Shown one piece after another: positions 50,679-61,943 of a stretch of 64,000 nucleotides of DNA. The notes under the pieces were generated by a model, which had not been told where the DNA came from, did not search any database, and saw only the letters and a program-made list of their open reading frames with translations. Source of the stretch: Mesostigma viride (Eukaryota; Streptophyta; Mesostigmatophyceae; Mesostigmatales; Mesostigmataceae); NCBI GenBank assembly GCA_009746045.1, contig RPFO01000165.1:60001-124000 (forward strand), read 5' to 3'. The position numbers and the translations under genes were made by a program. Within the stretch, counting starts at the first letter, position 1. The number at the start of each line of letters is the position of its first letter.

Positions 50679-51680
50679 TCACATGTGCTGGGTTTTCTGC
50701 TCCAGTTCAGACTCATGAGACTCGCTATCGCTGTCCACCCTAATAGGGCGTTGCTGCTGCTCCTTGTTATTGCGGTCGTGTACCACTTTCTCAACGAGGG
50801 AGTCATCATCCAAGTCATTGTTGCGTGGAGGGCGTCGCACCTCAGCGAGGATGGCGTCCATGACTATAACAGCGCTGGCTCTATGGCACGTGCAATCACA
50901 TGCAGTGAGTGGTCACCCAACTTTGGCGCTACCATGATCTCAAAAGCAGATTGCGCACGGGGATAGTCCAGACCCCTTCCATAGTACACTCTCCTGCCAA
51001 CCATGCAGGAATTTGGTTTGCCAACCATGCAGACAAGTGGCCAGTCTTCATCATATGTGATAGCGTCCTAATAAGGGTTGGCTCGCGACTCATCCTTGCA
51101 TGATGGTCGAACCAGTATACGTAAGTTGTACGCATTGAGACACAATGTATGAGATTCATGGAACATACTCGATGTATCTCCTACTTTTTCCTTTATCTTC
51201 TTCGTCAATACAATGTTCATGCAAAATGTCGAACCCATCTTAATTTTCCGATTTCAGGGTACCCAAACATGCCAGAAAACTTGGTCTTGTGGCACCATGT
51301 ACCCTCCCTAGTTTAAACGCTCGGTGTCTTGCTAAATGCCGACTAGAATGGAACAAAGTCCCCCCTAGGTCATCGACCGCGTCATCTTCATCTTGTATGA
51401 GCCTCGTCCACGCCCACCTCGCCTTGCATGGCCTTCTGCCTGCACACAAGATGCATAGGCGACGATGACACGAAGAAATCAAGACCATAGAAGATCAAAC
51501 TTCTAATTAGACGGTACGTCGGCTGAAAAAGATTTCTGGATGAAAATGACGGACAGTAAAACCGTGGCAGATTCCTAAAACATGGCAGATTATAAACAAA
51601 TGTCGCGTTTGAGATTATAAACCAATGTCGTGACCATCGTTGGCGTTCCTTGCATGGGCTTCCCTGCATAGTCCACAACT
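50679..51680 (-). pseudogene. Decayed minus-strand coding remnants
   Basis: Protein-like frames follow one another on the minus strand: 51,678-51,388 and 51,488-51,240 (RLCILCAGRRPCKARWAW, DEDDAVDDLGGTLFH), 51,159-50,929 (SREPTLIRTLSHMMKTGHLS) and 50,897-50,679 (SAVIVMDAILAEVRRPP then an acidic tail DSDSESHESELE). None is long and stops separate them. They may be exons of one gene or remains of a mobile element gene. No family was recognised. Confidence 0.3.
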
Positions 51681-52438
51681 ATCCTTATGAGTTTAACGGT
51701 TCACACTGTCCTCAGCTTTCTTTCATTTCATCGCGCTCTTCTTCATCACGTCGGACAGATTCACCCGCTAGACAGACTTTGTGCTTATATATTCAACCAG
51801 GACTGTGGGAAACTTTGTGAACTGAAGACGTGTTAGAATCCCTGAACGCCTCTGTGGCCCTGTCGCCATCGCCGCGCACTCCCGCACCTGCCAACCACCG
51901 CCGGTGGATTTCCTTGTGGTAGCTGTGCTCTCGCGCCGTCTTGCCTTCGTCCATCATCCAGCTGTTATGAAAGACGCGACGCGCATTCGGCCATTCGCTG
52001 TCGCTTTGGATCGACCTAAGGACACGCACTTAGAACTAACTCTAGCAGACTTACGAAGCAACTTTGAAATAGTTGCTCGTACAGCAAAACGTCCTAGGAC
52101 CGTAACTCGAGCTACGACGCCAAATTTTCAACGACTTCAGTACTTTCCGTCGCCCCTGAAACGTTGTCGTACAATACTACACATTTACGCCAATAGAAAC
52201 TCACCTCCAATAATATATCTTGATGGAGGCATGCGGCTTATTTAATTTCAAGGTACCTCTTAATTAATCTCAGCCCCCGTCGCTGAGAAAACGTGAAATT
52301 CTAAAAAAATAGCAAATTGTCAACGATGCATTGTTTTCTACGATTGGCTCAAGGTGCATTTTTCTCGTTTCTCGTGTCTATTAATTAATTAATTAATTAA
52401 TTAATCCACTCTCTCTCCCGTCTTTGGACTGCCATGCA
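51681..52438. other. Largely non-coding; short open frame only
   Basis: A 113-codon plus frame (51,904-52,245) has no motif and unclear coding bias. A (TTAA)n tract lies at 52,380-52,404, just before an exon-like segment. Confidence 0.4.
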
Positions 52439-52530
52439 GGACAAGACGCGGTGGAAGAAGATTGTCAAGGCGCACACGCCCGACCCTGTGGGCAAGCCAC
52501 CTCCCCCCAAGCGGCGGAGGGGTTTTAAGT
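52439..52530 (+). CDS. Probable terminal exon with basic tail
   Basis: The acceptor GCCATGCAG at 52,438 is preceded by a CT-rich tract. The open frame reads DKTRWKKIVKAHTPDPVGK then PPPPKRRRGFK and a TAA stop at about 52,528. The KRRR cluster could be a nuclear-localisation signal. Upstream exons were not identified, and the stop lies in the arm of an inverted repeat. Confidence 0.45.
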
Positions 52531-52943
52531 AAGTAAGTAAGTACTTGCGTGTCATGCGCAAAGGCATGCCACGGAGTACTATGCTAATCTCATTAGAAAA
52601 AATAATTACACAAAAGGTTAGACAAATATCGTCTGCATCATCATGGAGGGGTTTTGATGAGTAGTGTAGTTAGGATTTTCTAGATAGCTTAGAGTTAGGA
52701 TAGTTCGATCACGCGGCTCCCTCCACCCCATCCATCATGGAATATGTGCTACATGACCTCCCCAAGGAGGCATGTTATAATTTAATCTTTAATTTAATTT
52801 AATCGGGCATAAGTGTCTCCTTGATAAGTGTCTATACCGCCGACGTGTCTACTAATAAATAAATTAATTAATTAATAGTACTCCGTGGCATGCCCATGCG
52901 CATGACACGCAAGTACTTATGACACGCAAGTACTTACTTATAT
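52516..52943. mobile_element. Small inverted-repeat (MITE-like) element
   Basis: Left arm 52,516-52,572 (TAAGTACTTGCGTGTCATGC through GGCATGCCACGGAGTACTA) is repeated in reverse complement at about 52,876-52,943, with one extra internal copy of the CTTGCGTGTCAT word on the right. The 300-bp centre is AT-rich and non-coding. Confidence 0.7.
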
Positions 52944-53094
52944 CCGCACCCCCCACCCCCACCGCGTAGGTCACGGTACTAAGGTCAGTGGGCATCGTAT
53001 TACTTCCATGACGTGAAAGCTGTCTCAAAACTAAACTTGTATTTTTTTTATTGTTAGGTGGAAAAAAATAAGAACACGCTATGTCCCATAAAAA

Positions 53095-53695
53095 ATGGAT
53101 TATAAACAAGGTCATAGAGTTGTCCAGCTGCAACATATACATGAAATGACAAACTATGGCAGTGTCCACCAGGCCATTGGCCAGAGTATATACATGTCTG
53201 CTCTCATAGCGGCCCATTCAGGTAAATGGTTGTCTCATAAACACAGCACCACCATGAAATGCTATACGTGCTTAACCCCACAATACGTTAGCACACGAGA
53301 TGACTTTACTGCTCATCTGGAACCAGAGCCTATAACGACCCCATGAATCTCAAATCCAAAAGAGCTTGGTGGTTTGACAACTCCTCACTGATGGCATGGG
53401 ATGAAAGCCGCGATGCCAAAAGTTTTTACGGAGGCATGGCAGTACCTAATCTCAAACCCACACCGCGATGAGATTTTTCGATTTTCCAGCAAGAGCCATT
53501 CCCTCTACTGGAAGTCAATGTCGGTGTCAAAACCTTCCCTCCCTTTTTGCTCGCCGTCCTTCCGGAAAACAGTGTCTTTGAAGACCCATTCTGGAAACGT
53601 GAAGTTCCCGAAAAACCAGGCCGCGAACAGAAAAAACCTGTTGTGACACAAGAAAAGCAAACAGAACGCCTTGCAAGACTCCAAAGGGGTCAGTA
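53095..53695 (+). pseudogene. Broken coding region of unknown function
   Basis: An 83-codon frame (53,095-53,346) is followed at once by a second frame from ATG 53,343 that continues through one in-frame TGA (about 53,467) to a stop at 53,695. The second frame looks genuinely coding (FPPFLLAVLPENSVFEDPFW, QTERLARLQRGQ). The two could be one protein with an indel and a nonsense change, or exons. No family was recognised. Confidence 0.4.
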
Positions 53696-54049
53696 AGAAG
53701 GGTGAGAAAGGCAGCAGTTGGCAAGTACATAGCTAGGCATGCCTTGTGTTCGCCAAAAAGACAACATACGATGATACTATTATATATATATATTGACAAC
53801 CTGATAATCACATCGTCAAGGTCCCCAACAGACAAATCACACACACACACACACATAAACCGAATCGCGTAGATTACTTTGTGCGTACACTGCGATAACC
53901 CTGACAACTTTATGCCCGGTCAGTCATTGAAACTTCAAAACAAGGGCAATGGCGCAATCAGCTTGACAGCCGTCACCGTTCACCCCGGAAATGGGCTACA
54001 CGTGGCAGTGAAAACCCTAAAACAGGCTAAAAGCAGGTACTTACGCGAC
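53696..54049. other. Intergenic with (TA)n and (AC)n microsatellites
   Basis: A short TA run lies at about 53,780-53,792 and an AC run at about 53,836-53,853. Nothing else was recognised. Confidence 0.6.
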
Positions 54050-54051
54050 GA

Positions 54052-54493
54052 TGGCGAATGTCGTAGGGTCTGCACCGCCGCTTGTGGCAACTTGAGCGCC
54101 GTTATTCATATTTTCAAGTAGCGTCGACGTTGCTTGAGCTGACGCCTGAGCTAAACTATGCGAGAGTTCCCCGGAACCTACACCCAAACCGTCCATTTCG
54201 CTCAAGTAGATAGGCCCCAGCGAGCCGAGACACGAGAGCCGCACCTGCCTTGAAACATTGGAATGCATCGTTTTCACGGCGTATTTACTTAAGCACGAGC
54301 GTTCCTGACTGGACGCGCATGCCAAAACCAGCCCGGCTTGGTGCTTGTTCCTATGCCTGGTGACGAGTTCCACAGGAGTAAGAGCCTGCTTTTGTCGCAG
54401 GACCCCCGAGATGTTTCTGCACTTGTCCCAGCAGCTGGAATCACATGTCCAGTCGCCCATATTTACTGGATGCGAGCGTAACATGGTCGCCAT
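54052..54493 (-). CDS. Probable exon of an unknown minus-strand gene
   Basis: The frame opens at ATG 54,493 or further upstream at 54,547 and reads GDWTCDSSCWDKCRNISGVL (a Cys-rich start), a basic/helical middle and a Ser/Ala-rich end (SLAQASAQATSTLLENMNNG). It ends at GTCGC|GTAAGTACC, an excellent splice donor near 54,050, so the stop read two bases later is probably intronic. Downstream exons were not found. Confidence 0.45.
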
Positions 54494-54724
54494 TCTTTTG
54501 CACTCAAATAATGATCTCTTGCACTCAAATATTGAGCTGACCGGCAAAAACAGGTGATGAGCGGAGGCGCCGACGGCTGGATAGCACGCCCGGGAGGACG
54601 CTGGAATTCGCCTGTGAGAAGCGAGCAGATATCGGTGTAAACGTGACCGCGAATCTCGTGATTCAATTTGCTTTGGCGTTCACGGTTGCTTTTCCTGTGG
54701 CGTCGTTCTTTTTTTTTTTCAGTT

Positions 54725-55079
54725 TTCAACCGCACTGTACATGCCTTTTGTCTTGTCTACGGCTGGTGACGTGGCTGGGCGGCTGCTGTCAAAAAATGCG
54801 CGCACACTTTTTGTGACCGACGTAAGCGACTTTTTCCACGGGAACGTGCTGGAACGTGCACCGCACGTTGCCGTTGCCCTCACCGCAGTTCTGCGGCAGC
54901 GAACGCGTATCAGGAATCAGGCATTTGAGTGGTTGGAACTCGGAAACCCCAAGGCGGGCGCGCTCCTAGTGATCCTTTGGATATTGTCGTATCAAATTCC
55001 CGCCTGCGCGCAAAAGCACGACAAAACGCTCCAGAATCAAGGCCACCTTGCCAGAATGGTCAGGGTAATATCCAACTAA
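54725..55079 (+). CDS. Probable last exon of an unknown plus-strand gene
   Basis: A 13-T tract and CAG (54,722) make a strong acceptor. The frame then runs 112 codons from ATG 54,741 to TAA 55,079: FVTDVSDFFHGNVLERAPHV, VALTAVLRQRTRIRNQAFEW and a hydrophobic stretch ALLVILWILSYQIPA that could be membrane-spanning. No family was recognised. Confidence 0.45.
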
Positions 55080-55193
55080 CGAGCTTTTGACAGATCTTTT
55101 GACAGATCAGAAGTTAGGGCCCGAAAAATACAGATGGCTAGGCGTATATACAGATCTGTTTTTTAAAGGGCTTTTGACAGATCTGTAAAGTTA

Positions 55194-55661
55194 CACCCTC
55201 CGCATTGGAAGTTTGTTATTATGGGTCAATTTTTGCCGTATTTGCATTACGAATAACCCTGGATTGTTTGTTGGGGAGCCAGTTAGAGTCCCGGGTTTTT
55301 ATTATTTAATTAAAACCTTTTGTTTGTTTGTTTGTCCTACAGCCGTTCAAGGCACATGGGTACTTATTTAATTAATAAATTTCTTTTGTTTGTTTGGTAG
55401 ATATCGTACACGCCGTCCCCAATTCGGCCGGCAATCCGGCCCGGCGGCCCCCCTTCGGCGGCCATAGGCTAGAGTCAGTGGAGGTCAGTGATACCCAGAG
55501 CCCACATGAGTTAATTAATTAATTTTGTTTGTTTGTTTGTTGAGTCCAGTCCTCAGCCCCCGGAGTTAATTAATTAATTTTCTTTTGTTTTTTTTATGGT
55601 TTTCAGCCAGAACATTTTCCAGAAGCTAATTATTTAGTTAAAACTTCCAATGCGGGCGGTG
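55194..55661. mobile_element. MITE with 21-bp inverted ends and TA target duplication
   Basis: Ends CACC(CT/GC)CCGCATTGGAAGTTT are inverted, with two mismatches. TA lies at 55,192-55,193 and 55,662-55,663. The surrounding host sequence (CTTTTGACAGATC...AAGTTAGGGCCCGAAAAATACAG) is present without the insert just upstream (about 55,084-55,150), so the neighbouring tandem copy shows the empty site. The interior is AT-rich with (TTAA) and (TTTG) runs and has no ORF. TA duplication suggests a Tc1/mariner-type source. Confidence 0.78.
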
Positions 55662-55714
55662 TAGGGCCCGAAAAATACAGATGGCTAGGCGTATACCGTA
55701 GTGGCTAGAATCTA

Positions 55715-56680
55715 TCCCCTACTAGTAACTACGATTTATGACGCCCGAAAACTTTGGCCGAGGCCGTAGGCCGAAGGTGGGGCCGTCCCCCGCGCCCCCT
55801 AGCGCGGGAGCGGACGACGTCCAGAACCGTAGCGAGATGGCCAATCGCCGTAGTACAAAGAAATCCCCAAACCTTGGAGATCGACTGTCACAAGTTCTGA
55901 ACGGGTCTGAAACGCTGAACACGTTCAGACTTTTGCGGGCAGGTGGGGCGTCTCGCCAATCCGCGCGGCCTCAGGACGGTACGGCGCGTTGACTTTTATA
56001 AGCGTCAAACAAAAAGTCACGAACTGATATCTGTACTTAAACTTTTCCCAGTAAAGGACGTGCAGGGATGTCAAATTTGATAAGCAAGCGAGACGAAATG
56101 ACAGTTCTGAAGGAAAGCGTTTAAAGCCGTGCTGAACGGAAACGTTCGCGCCTGAACAGGGGAAATAGAATCAAAAGAGACGGAATTTTCAGTTAGGAAC
56201 GAAAACGTTCATTGCGTTGCTGAACGGAAACGTTCAGACCTTTACCGTCGAAATAGTTCAGGCACAAATATATTTAGTATACAATGTGTAGATACGACCG
56301 TAACGAAATTTCCAAGTATCTGACACCGAAATATCATTATTAAATCGAATGGTATGCTGAAATTCCTTGTGGTTCAGTCCGAGTTGACAAATTTTCATTT
56401 TCGATACGAACGTGACGAAATTTCCAAGTATCTCACGCTCGGAGAGCTTCCACGGTGTTGACGGGGAAGGGTCCGTTGCGCGTGGCGCACGGAGGCGGTT
56501 CGTCCCGGTCGGAATCGTCCGCCCGCGCGTCCTCCGTGGAAGGGTCTTGGCGCGTCGCGTGGGCCGGTGCGGTTGGCGCCCAGAAGGTCGACTATCGGCC
56601 TCTGGGCCGCTAGCGGCGAGTCACGTCCTCTCAAGTCGGGGAGGGGGGGCGATAGCCCCCCCTCCCCCACTTTTTTCTTG
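55715..56680 (+). repeat. Array unit A1 (966 bp)
   Basis: It starts TCCCCTACTAGTAACTACG and ends with hairpin GGGGAGGGGGG-CGATAG-CCCCCCTCCCC then CACTTTTTTCTTG. An inner hairpin CCCGCGCCCCCTAGCGCGGG lies near 55,790. It contains several GAACGGAAACGTTC-type palindromic words. Confidence 0.9.
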
Positions 56681-57659
56681 TCCCCTATTGTAACTACGAT
56701 TTATGAAGCCCGAAAACTTTGGCCGCGGCCGTAGGCCGAAGGTGGGGCCGTCCCCCGCGCCCCCTAGCGCGGGAGCGGACGCCGTCCAGGACCGTAGCGA
56801 GATGGCCAATCGCGTAGTACAAAGAAAATCCCCAAACCTTGGAGATCGAGTCTGAGGTATTCTGAACGGGTGCTGAAACGCTGAACACGTTCAGGGTTTC
56901 GCGGGCAGGTGGGGCGTCTCGCCAATCCGCGCGGCCTCAGGACGGTACGGCGCGTTGACTATTTTAACCGTCAAACGTTTGGGTCGCGAATGGATCTCTC
57001 CTCAAACTTTCCACAGTTTCCCGTTGCACCACTTTGGACAAGGGGACCAACCGGTGCACGCCGTTTCGAATAACGCGCTCGAGGTTAGGGCCACAACGTC
57101 AATGGAATGCGATTTTCTGAACGGATGGATCAAATTTGCAGGACGGTTGGAATGTTCAGAGCCGAACTGGCGTTCAGTCAGGGTGGGGCGAAATAGTTCA
57201 GGCGGAAATTCAGGTTGTGTTTCAGTCCGAGCGGAGAAATTTGTCAGAATTTCACTGGAGATACGACCGTAACGAATTTTCCAAGTATCTGACACCGAAA
57301 TATCTCGAAAGTTTATCGAATGGTATGCTGAAATTCATTGTGGTTCAGTCCGAGCTGAAAATTGGTCAGAATTTCATTTTCGATACGAACGTGACGAAAT
57401 TTCCAAGTATCTCACGCTCGGAGAGCTTCCACGGTGTTCACGGGGAAGGGTCCGTTGCGCGTGGCGCACGGAGGCGGTTCGTCCCGGTCGGAATCGTCCG
57501 CTCGCGCGTCCTCCGTGGAAGGGTCTTGGCGCGTCGCGCGGGCCGGTGCGGTTGGCGCCCAGAAGGTCGACTATTGGCCTCTGGGCCGCTAGCGGCGAGT
57601 CACGTCCTCTCAAGTCGGGGAGGGGGGGCGATAGCCCCCCCTCCCCCACTTTTTTCTTG
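56681..57659 (+). repeat. Array unit A2 (979 bp)
   Basis: Same family as A1 with the same 3' hairpin; its middle part (about 56,955-57,240, CCAACCGGTGCACGCCGTTTCG) differs from A1 and is shared with A4. Confidence 0.9.
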
Positions 57660-58629
57660 TCCCCTATTGTAACTACGATTTACGAAGCCCGAAAACTTTG
57701 GCCGAGGCCGTAGGCCGAAAGTGGGGCCGTCCCCCGCGCCCCCTAGCGCGGGAGCGGACGACGTACAGGACCGTAGCGAGATGGCCAATCGCGTAGTACA
57801 AAGAAATTACCCAAACCTTGGAGATCCACTGTCACAAGTTCTGAACGGGTCTGAAACGCTGAACATGTTCAGGGTTTCGCGGGCAGGTGGGGCGTCTCGC
57901 CAATCCGCGCGGCCTCAGGACGGTACGGCGCGTTGACTAATTTAACCGTCAAACAAAATGTCACGAACCGATATCTGTACTTAAACTTTTCCCAGTACAG
58001 GACGTGGGATGTGAAATTTGATAAGCAAGCGACACGAAATGACAGTTACGTGCTCAACCGAAACATACACACCTGAACAGGGGAAATAGAATCAAACGAG
58101 ACGGAATTTTCCGTTACGAACGAAAACGTTCATAGGAAACGCACAATTATATTTAGTATATCGAATGGTATGCGGAAATTGATTGTGGTTCAGTCCGAGC
58201 GGAGAAATTTGTCAGATTTTCACTGGAGATACGACCGTAACGAATTTTCCAAGTATCTGACTCCGAAATATCTCGAAAGTTTATCGAATGGTATGCTGAA
58301 ATTCATTGTGGTTCAGTCCGAGCTGAAAATTTGTCAGAATTTCATTTTCGATACGAACGTGACGAAATTTCCAAGTATCTCACGCTCGCAGAGCTTCCAC
58401 GGTGTTGGCGAGGAAGGGTCCGTTGCGCGTGGCGCACGGCGGCGGTTCGTCCCGGTCGGAATCGTCCGCTCGCGCGTCCTCCGTGGAAGGGTCTTGGCGC
58501 GTCGCGCGGGCCGGTGCGGTTGGCGCCCAGAAGGTCGACTATTGGCCTCTGGGCCGCTAGCGGCGAGTCACGTCCTCTCAAGTCGGGGAGGGGGGGCTAT
58601 CGCCCCCTCCCTCCCCCACTTTTTTCTTG
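57660..58629 (+). repeat. Array unit A3 (970 bp)
   Basis: The middle part is of the A1/A5 kind. The 3' hairpin loop region reads GGGGGGGCTATCGCCCCCTCC, a slightly altered stem, then CTTG. Confidence 0.9.
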
Positions 58630-59769
58630 TCCCCATCTAGTGACTACGATTAACCCCAACGCAAAAGTTTGGCGAACCGTGAGGCCCGAAAAGTGGCCCG
58701 TACGAGAACCGCGAGCGCAGGGCGGCCGATAGTCAGGGCGATCGGGAGATCCGCGGTGGCGCCCAATCGGAGCAGTTGCCCGAAAGGTGGCAAACTAGGC
58801 AGATCGAGTCTCAGGAGTTCTGAACGGGCTCTGAAACGGCGGTTACGTCCAGATCCGGTTCAGAATTTTTGCGGGCAGGTGGGAGGCCAGCCAATGGCCG
58901 CGGCCAGATAAAAATACGGAACCCGGCACGATGTCGGCTTGTTGCGAGGCCGTCAAACTCTCGGTCGCGAATCAAACAACCTCCTGCAACGGCGGATCTA
59001 CTGCAGCTAGAGGGCCCATCGCTTGGCCGAGAGCGCGCCGTCCTAAAAATTCGTAGCGTTCAGTGCGGCAAGTCGACGGCGTGTCCAGAAAATGTTTTGA
59101 AACCGTGCAAAAAATGTTTAGAAACCGTGACATTTTGGGCGTTACGGCCGTTTTGTTGTCGGCATTTCGTTCAGAAACCGTTTCACTGAGCGTTTCTTCG
59201 AAATTTTTTATTCAGACCGAAATTTAAGTCTGAACGGGATCTGACTGAATATTAGTTGAAAAGTACACGCAAAATTTGAGTTGGAGGAGCGGAGCGTAGT
59301 ACGATGCTTGCTGGACGAACTTTGCGAGATTCTGAGCCGATTCTGAACTCAGTCAGCGCTGATAGAATCTAAATTTTGCTGAAATCAAATGTGCTACGAA
59401 ATTTTGCCCTGAACGCCTGCTAAACCCGGCCTGAAATCGTTTTTGGTTGAGCGCTCACTAGTTTCGAGCAATAAAAACGAATTTAGGCCGAGTTCAGGCC
59501 GAATTTTCGTAGTTCCGAGAAATAAAAATTGATTTGGAAGATTTCCCCGTGAGGGACGGAGCGTGGGATCGACGGTGCGGTGGGCCGGCGCGAGCGCGCG
59601 CGAGGGGAAGCCCCCAAAGGAAGGCCGCCGAGCGTTCGCCCCCCGGCGTAGGGGCCGGCCCGGTAGGCGGGCGCTTCGCCCGGCGGGTCGAAGCTTTCGA
59701 CGGAGGCCTCAGGGCCCCTGGTGGCGTAGTGCGTCCGAATTCGTGGGGGGCCTTGGCCCCCCCACCTTG
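58630..59769 (+). repeat. Array unit B1 (1,140 bp)
   Basis: The unit starts TCCCCATCTAGTGACTACG and shares only its ends with the A family. Its 3' end is hairpin GGGGGGCCTTGGCCCCCC then CACCTTG. It is repeated almost unchanged at B2, including identical short open frames. Confidence 0.9.
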
Positions 59770-60803
59770 TCCCCTAATGTAACTACGATTTACGAAGCCC
59801 GAAAACTTTGGCCGAGGCCGTAGGCCGAAAGTGGGGCCGTCCCCCGCGCCCCCTAGCGCGGGAGCGGACGACGTACAGGACCGTAGCGAGATGGCCAATC
59901 GCGTAGTACAAAGAAATCCCCAAACCTTAGAGATCGACTGTCAGGAGTTCTGAACGGGTCTGAAACGCTGAACATGTTCAGACTTTTGCGGGCAGGTGGG
60001 GCGTCTCGCCAATCCGTGCGGCCTCAGGACGGTACGGCGCGTTGACTATTTTAACCGTCAAACAAAAAGTCGCGAACCGATATCTGTACTAAAACTTTCC
60101 GCAGTTTCCCGTTGCACCACTTTGGGCGGGGACCAACCGGTGCACGCCGTTTCGAATCACGCGCTCGAGGTTAGGGCCACAACGTGGGGATGTCAAATTT
60201 CATAAGCAAGCGAGACGAAATGCAAGTTCTGAAGGAAAGCGTTAAAAAACCGTGCTGAACGGAAACGTTCGCGCCTGAACAGGGGAAATGGAATCAAACG
60301 AGACGGAATTTTCAGTTAGGAACGAAAACGTTCATTGCGTTGCTGAACGGAAACGTTCAGACCTTTACCGTCGAAATAGTTCAGGCACAAATATATTTAG
60401 TATACGAAGTGGAGATACGACCGTAACGAAATTTCCAAGTATCTGACGCCGAAATATCATTATTAAATCGAATGGTATGCTGAAATTCCTTGTGGTTCAG
60501 TCCGAGCTGACAAATTTTCATTTTCGATACGAACGTGACGAAATTTCCAAGTATCTCACGCTCGGAGAGCTTCCAAGGTGTTCACGGGGAAGGGTCCGTT
60601 GCGCGTGGCGCACGCAGGCGGTTCGTCCCGGTCGGAATCGTCCGTTCGCGCGTCCTCCGTGGAAGGGTCTTGGCGCGTCGCGCGGGCCGGTGCGGTTGGC
60701 GCCCAGAAGGTCGACTATCGGCCTCTGGGCCGCTAGCGGCGAGTCACGTCCTCTCAAGTCGGGGAGGGGGGGCGATAGCCCCCCCTCCCCCACTTTTTTC
60801 TTG
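59770..60803 (+). repeat. Array unit A4 (1,034 bp)
   Basis: The longest A unit; its middle combines the segments seen separately in A1 and A2, suggesting recombination between unit types. Confidence 0.9.
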
Positions 60804-61943
60804 TCCCCATCTAGTGACTACGATTAACCCCAACGCAAAAGTTTGGCGAACCGTGAGGCCCGAAAAGTGGCCCGTACGAGAACCGCGAGCGCAGGGCGGC
60901 CGATAGTCAGGGCGATCGGGAGATCCGCGGTGGCGCCCAATCGGAGCAGTTGCCCGAAAGGTGGCAAACTAGGCAGATCGAGTCTCAGGAGTTCTGAACG
61001 GGCTCTGAAACGGCGGTTACGTCCAGATCCGGTTCAGAATTTTTGCGGGCAGGTGGGAGGCCAGCCAATGGCCGCGGCCAGATAAAAATACGGAACCCGG
61101 CACGATGTCGGCTTGTTGCGAGGCCGTCAAACTCTCGGTCGCGAATCAAACAACCTCCTGCAACGGCGGATCTACTGCAGCTAGAGGGCCCATCGCTTGG
61201 CCGAGAGCGCGCCGTCCTAAAAATTCGTAGCGTTCAGTGCGGCAAGTCGACGGCGTGTCCAGAAAATGTTTTGAAACCGTGCAAAAAATGTTTAGAAACC
61301 GTGACATTTTGGGCGTTACGGCCGTTTTGTTGTCGGCATTTCGTTCAGAAACCGTTTCACTGAGCGTTTCTTCGAAATTTTTTATTCAGACCGAAATTTA
61401 AGTCTGAACGGGATCTGACTGAATATTAGTTGAAAAGTACACGCAAAATTTGAGTTGGAGGAGCGGAGCGTAGTACGATGCTTGCTGGACGAACTTTGCG
61501 AGATTCTGAGCCGATTCTGAACTCAGTCAGCGCTGATAGAATCTAAATTTTGCTGAAATCAAATGTGCTACAAAATTTTGCCCTGAACGCCTGCTAAACC
61601 CGGCCTGAAATCGTTTTTGGTTGAGCGCTCACTAGTTTCGAGCAATAAAAACGAATTTAGGCCGAGTTCAGGCCGAATTTTCGTAGTTCCGAGAAATAAA
61701 AATTGATTTGGAAGATTTCCCCGTGAGGGACGGAGCGTGGGATCGACGGTGCGGTGGGCCGGCGCGAGCGCGCGCGAGGGGAAGCCCCCAAAGGAAGGCC
61801 GCCGAGCGTTCGCCCCCCGGCGTAGGGGCCGGCCCGGTAGGCGGGCGCTTCGCCCGGCGGGTCGAAGCTTTCGACGGAGGCCTCAGGGCCCCTGGTGGCG
61901 TAGTGCGTCCGAATTCGTGGGGGGCCTTGGCCCCCCCACCTTG
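60804..61943 (+). repeat. Array unit B2 (1,140 bp)
   Basis: Same length as B1 and, over the lines compared, different at one base only (CTACGAAATTT versus CTACAAAATTT), so B1 and B2 separated very recently. Confidence 0.9.

Noticed and set aside
56640-56680. Rho-independent transcription terminators at the unit ends (GC hairpin plus T run)
   Set aside because: The resemblance is real, but the context is eukaryotic and the hairpins mark exact unit ends, fitting Helitron 3' termini better.
58669-59189. Repeated 80- and 106-codon ORFs of the B units as genes
   Set aside because: They are identical in B1 and B2 only because the units are near-identical copies; no motif, non-ATG starts, and stops in other frames are equally sparse.
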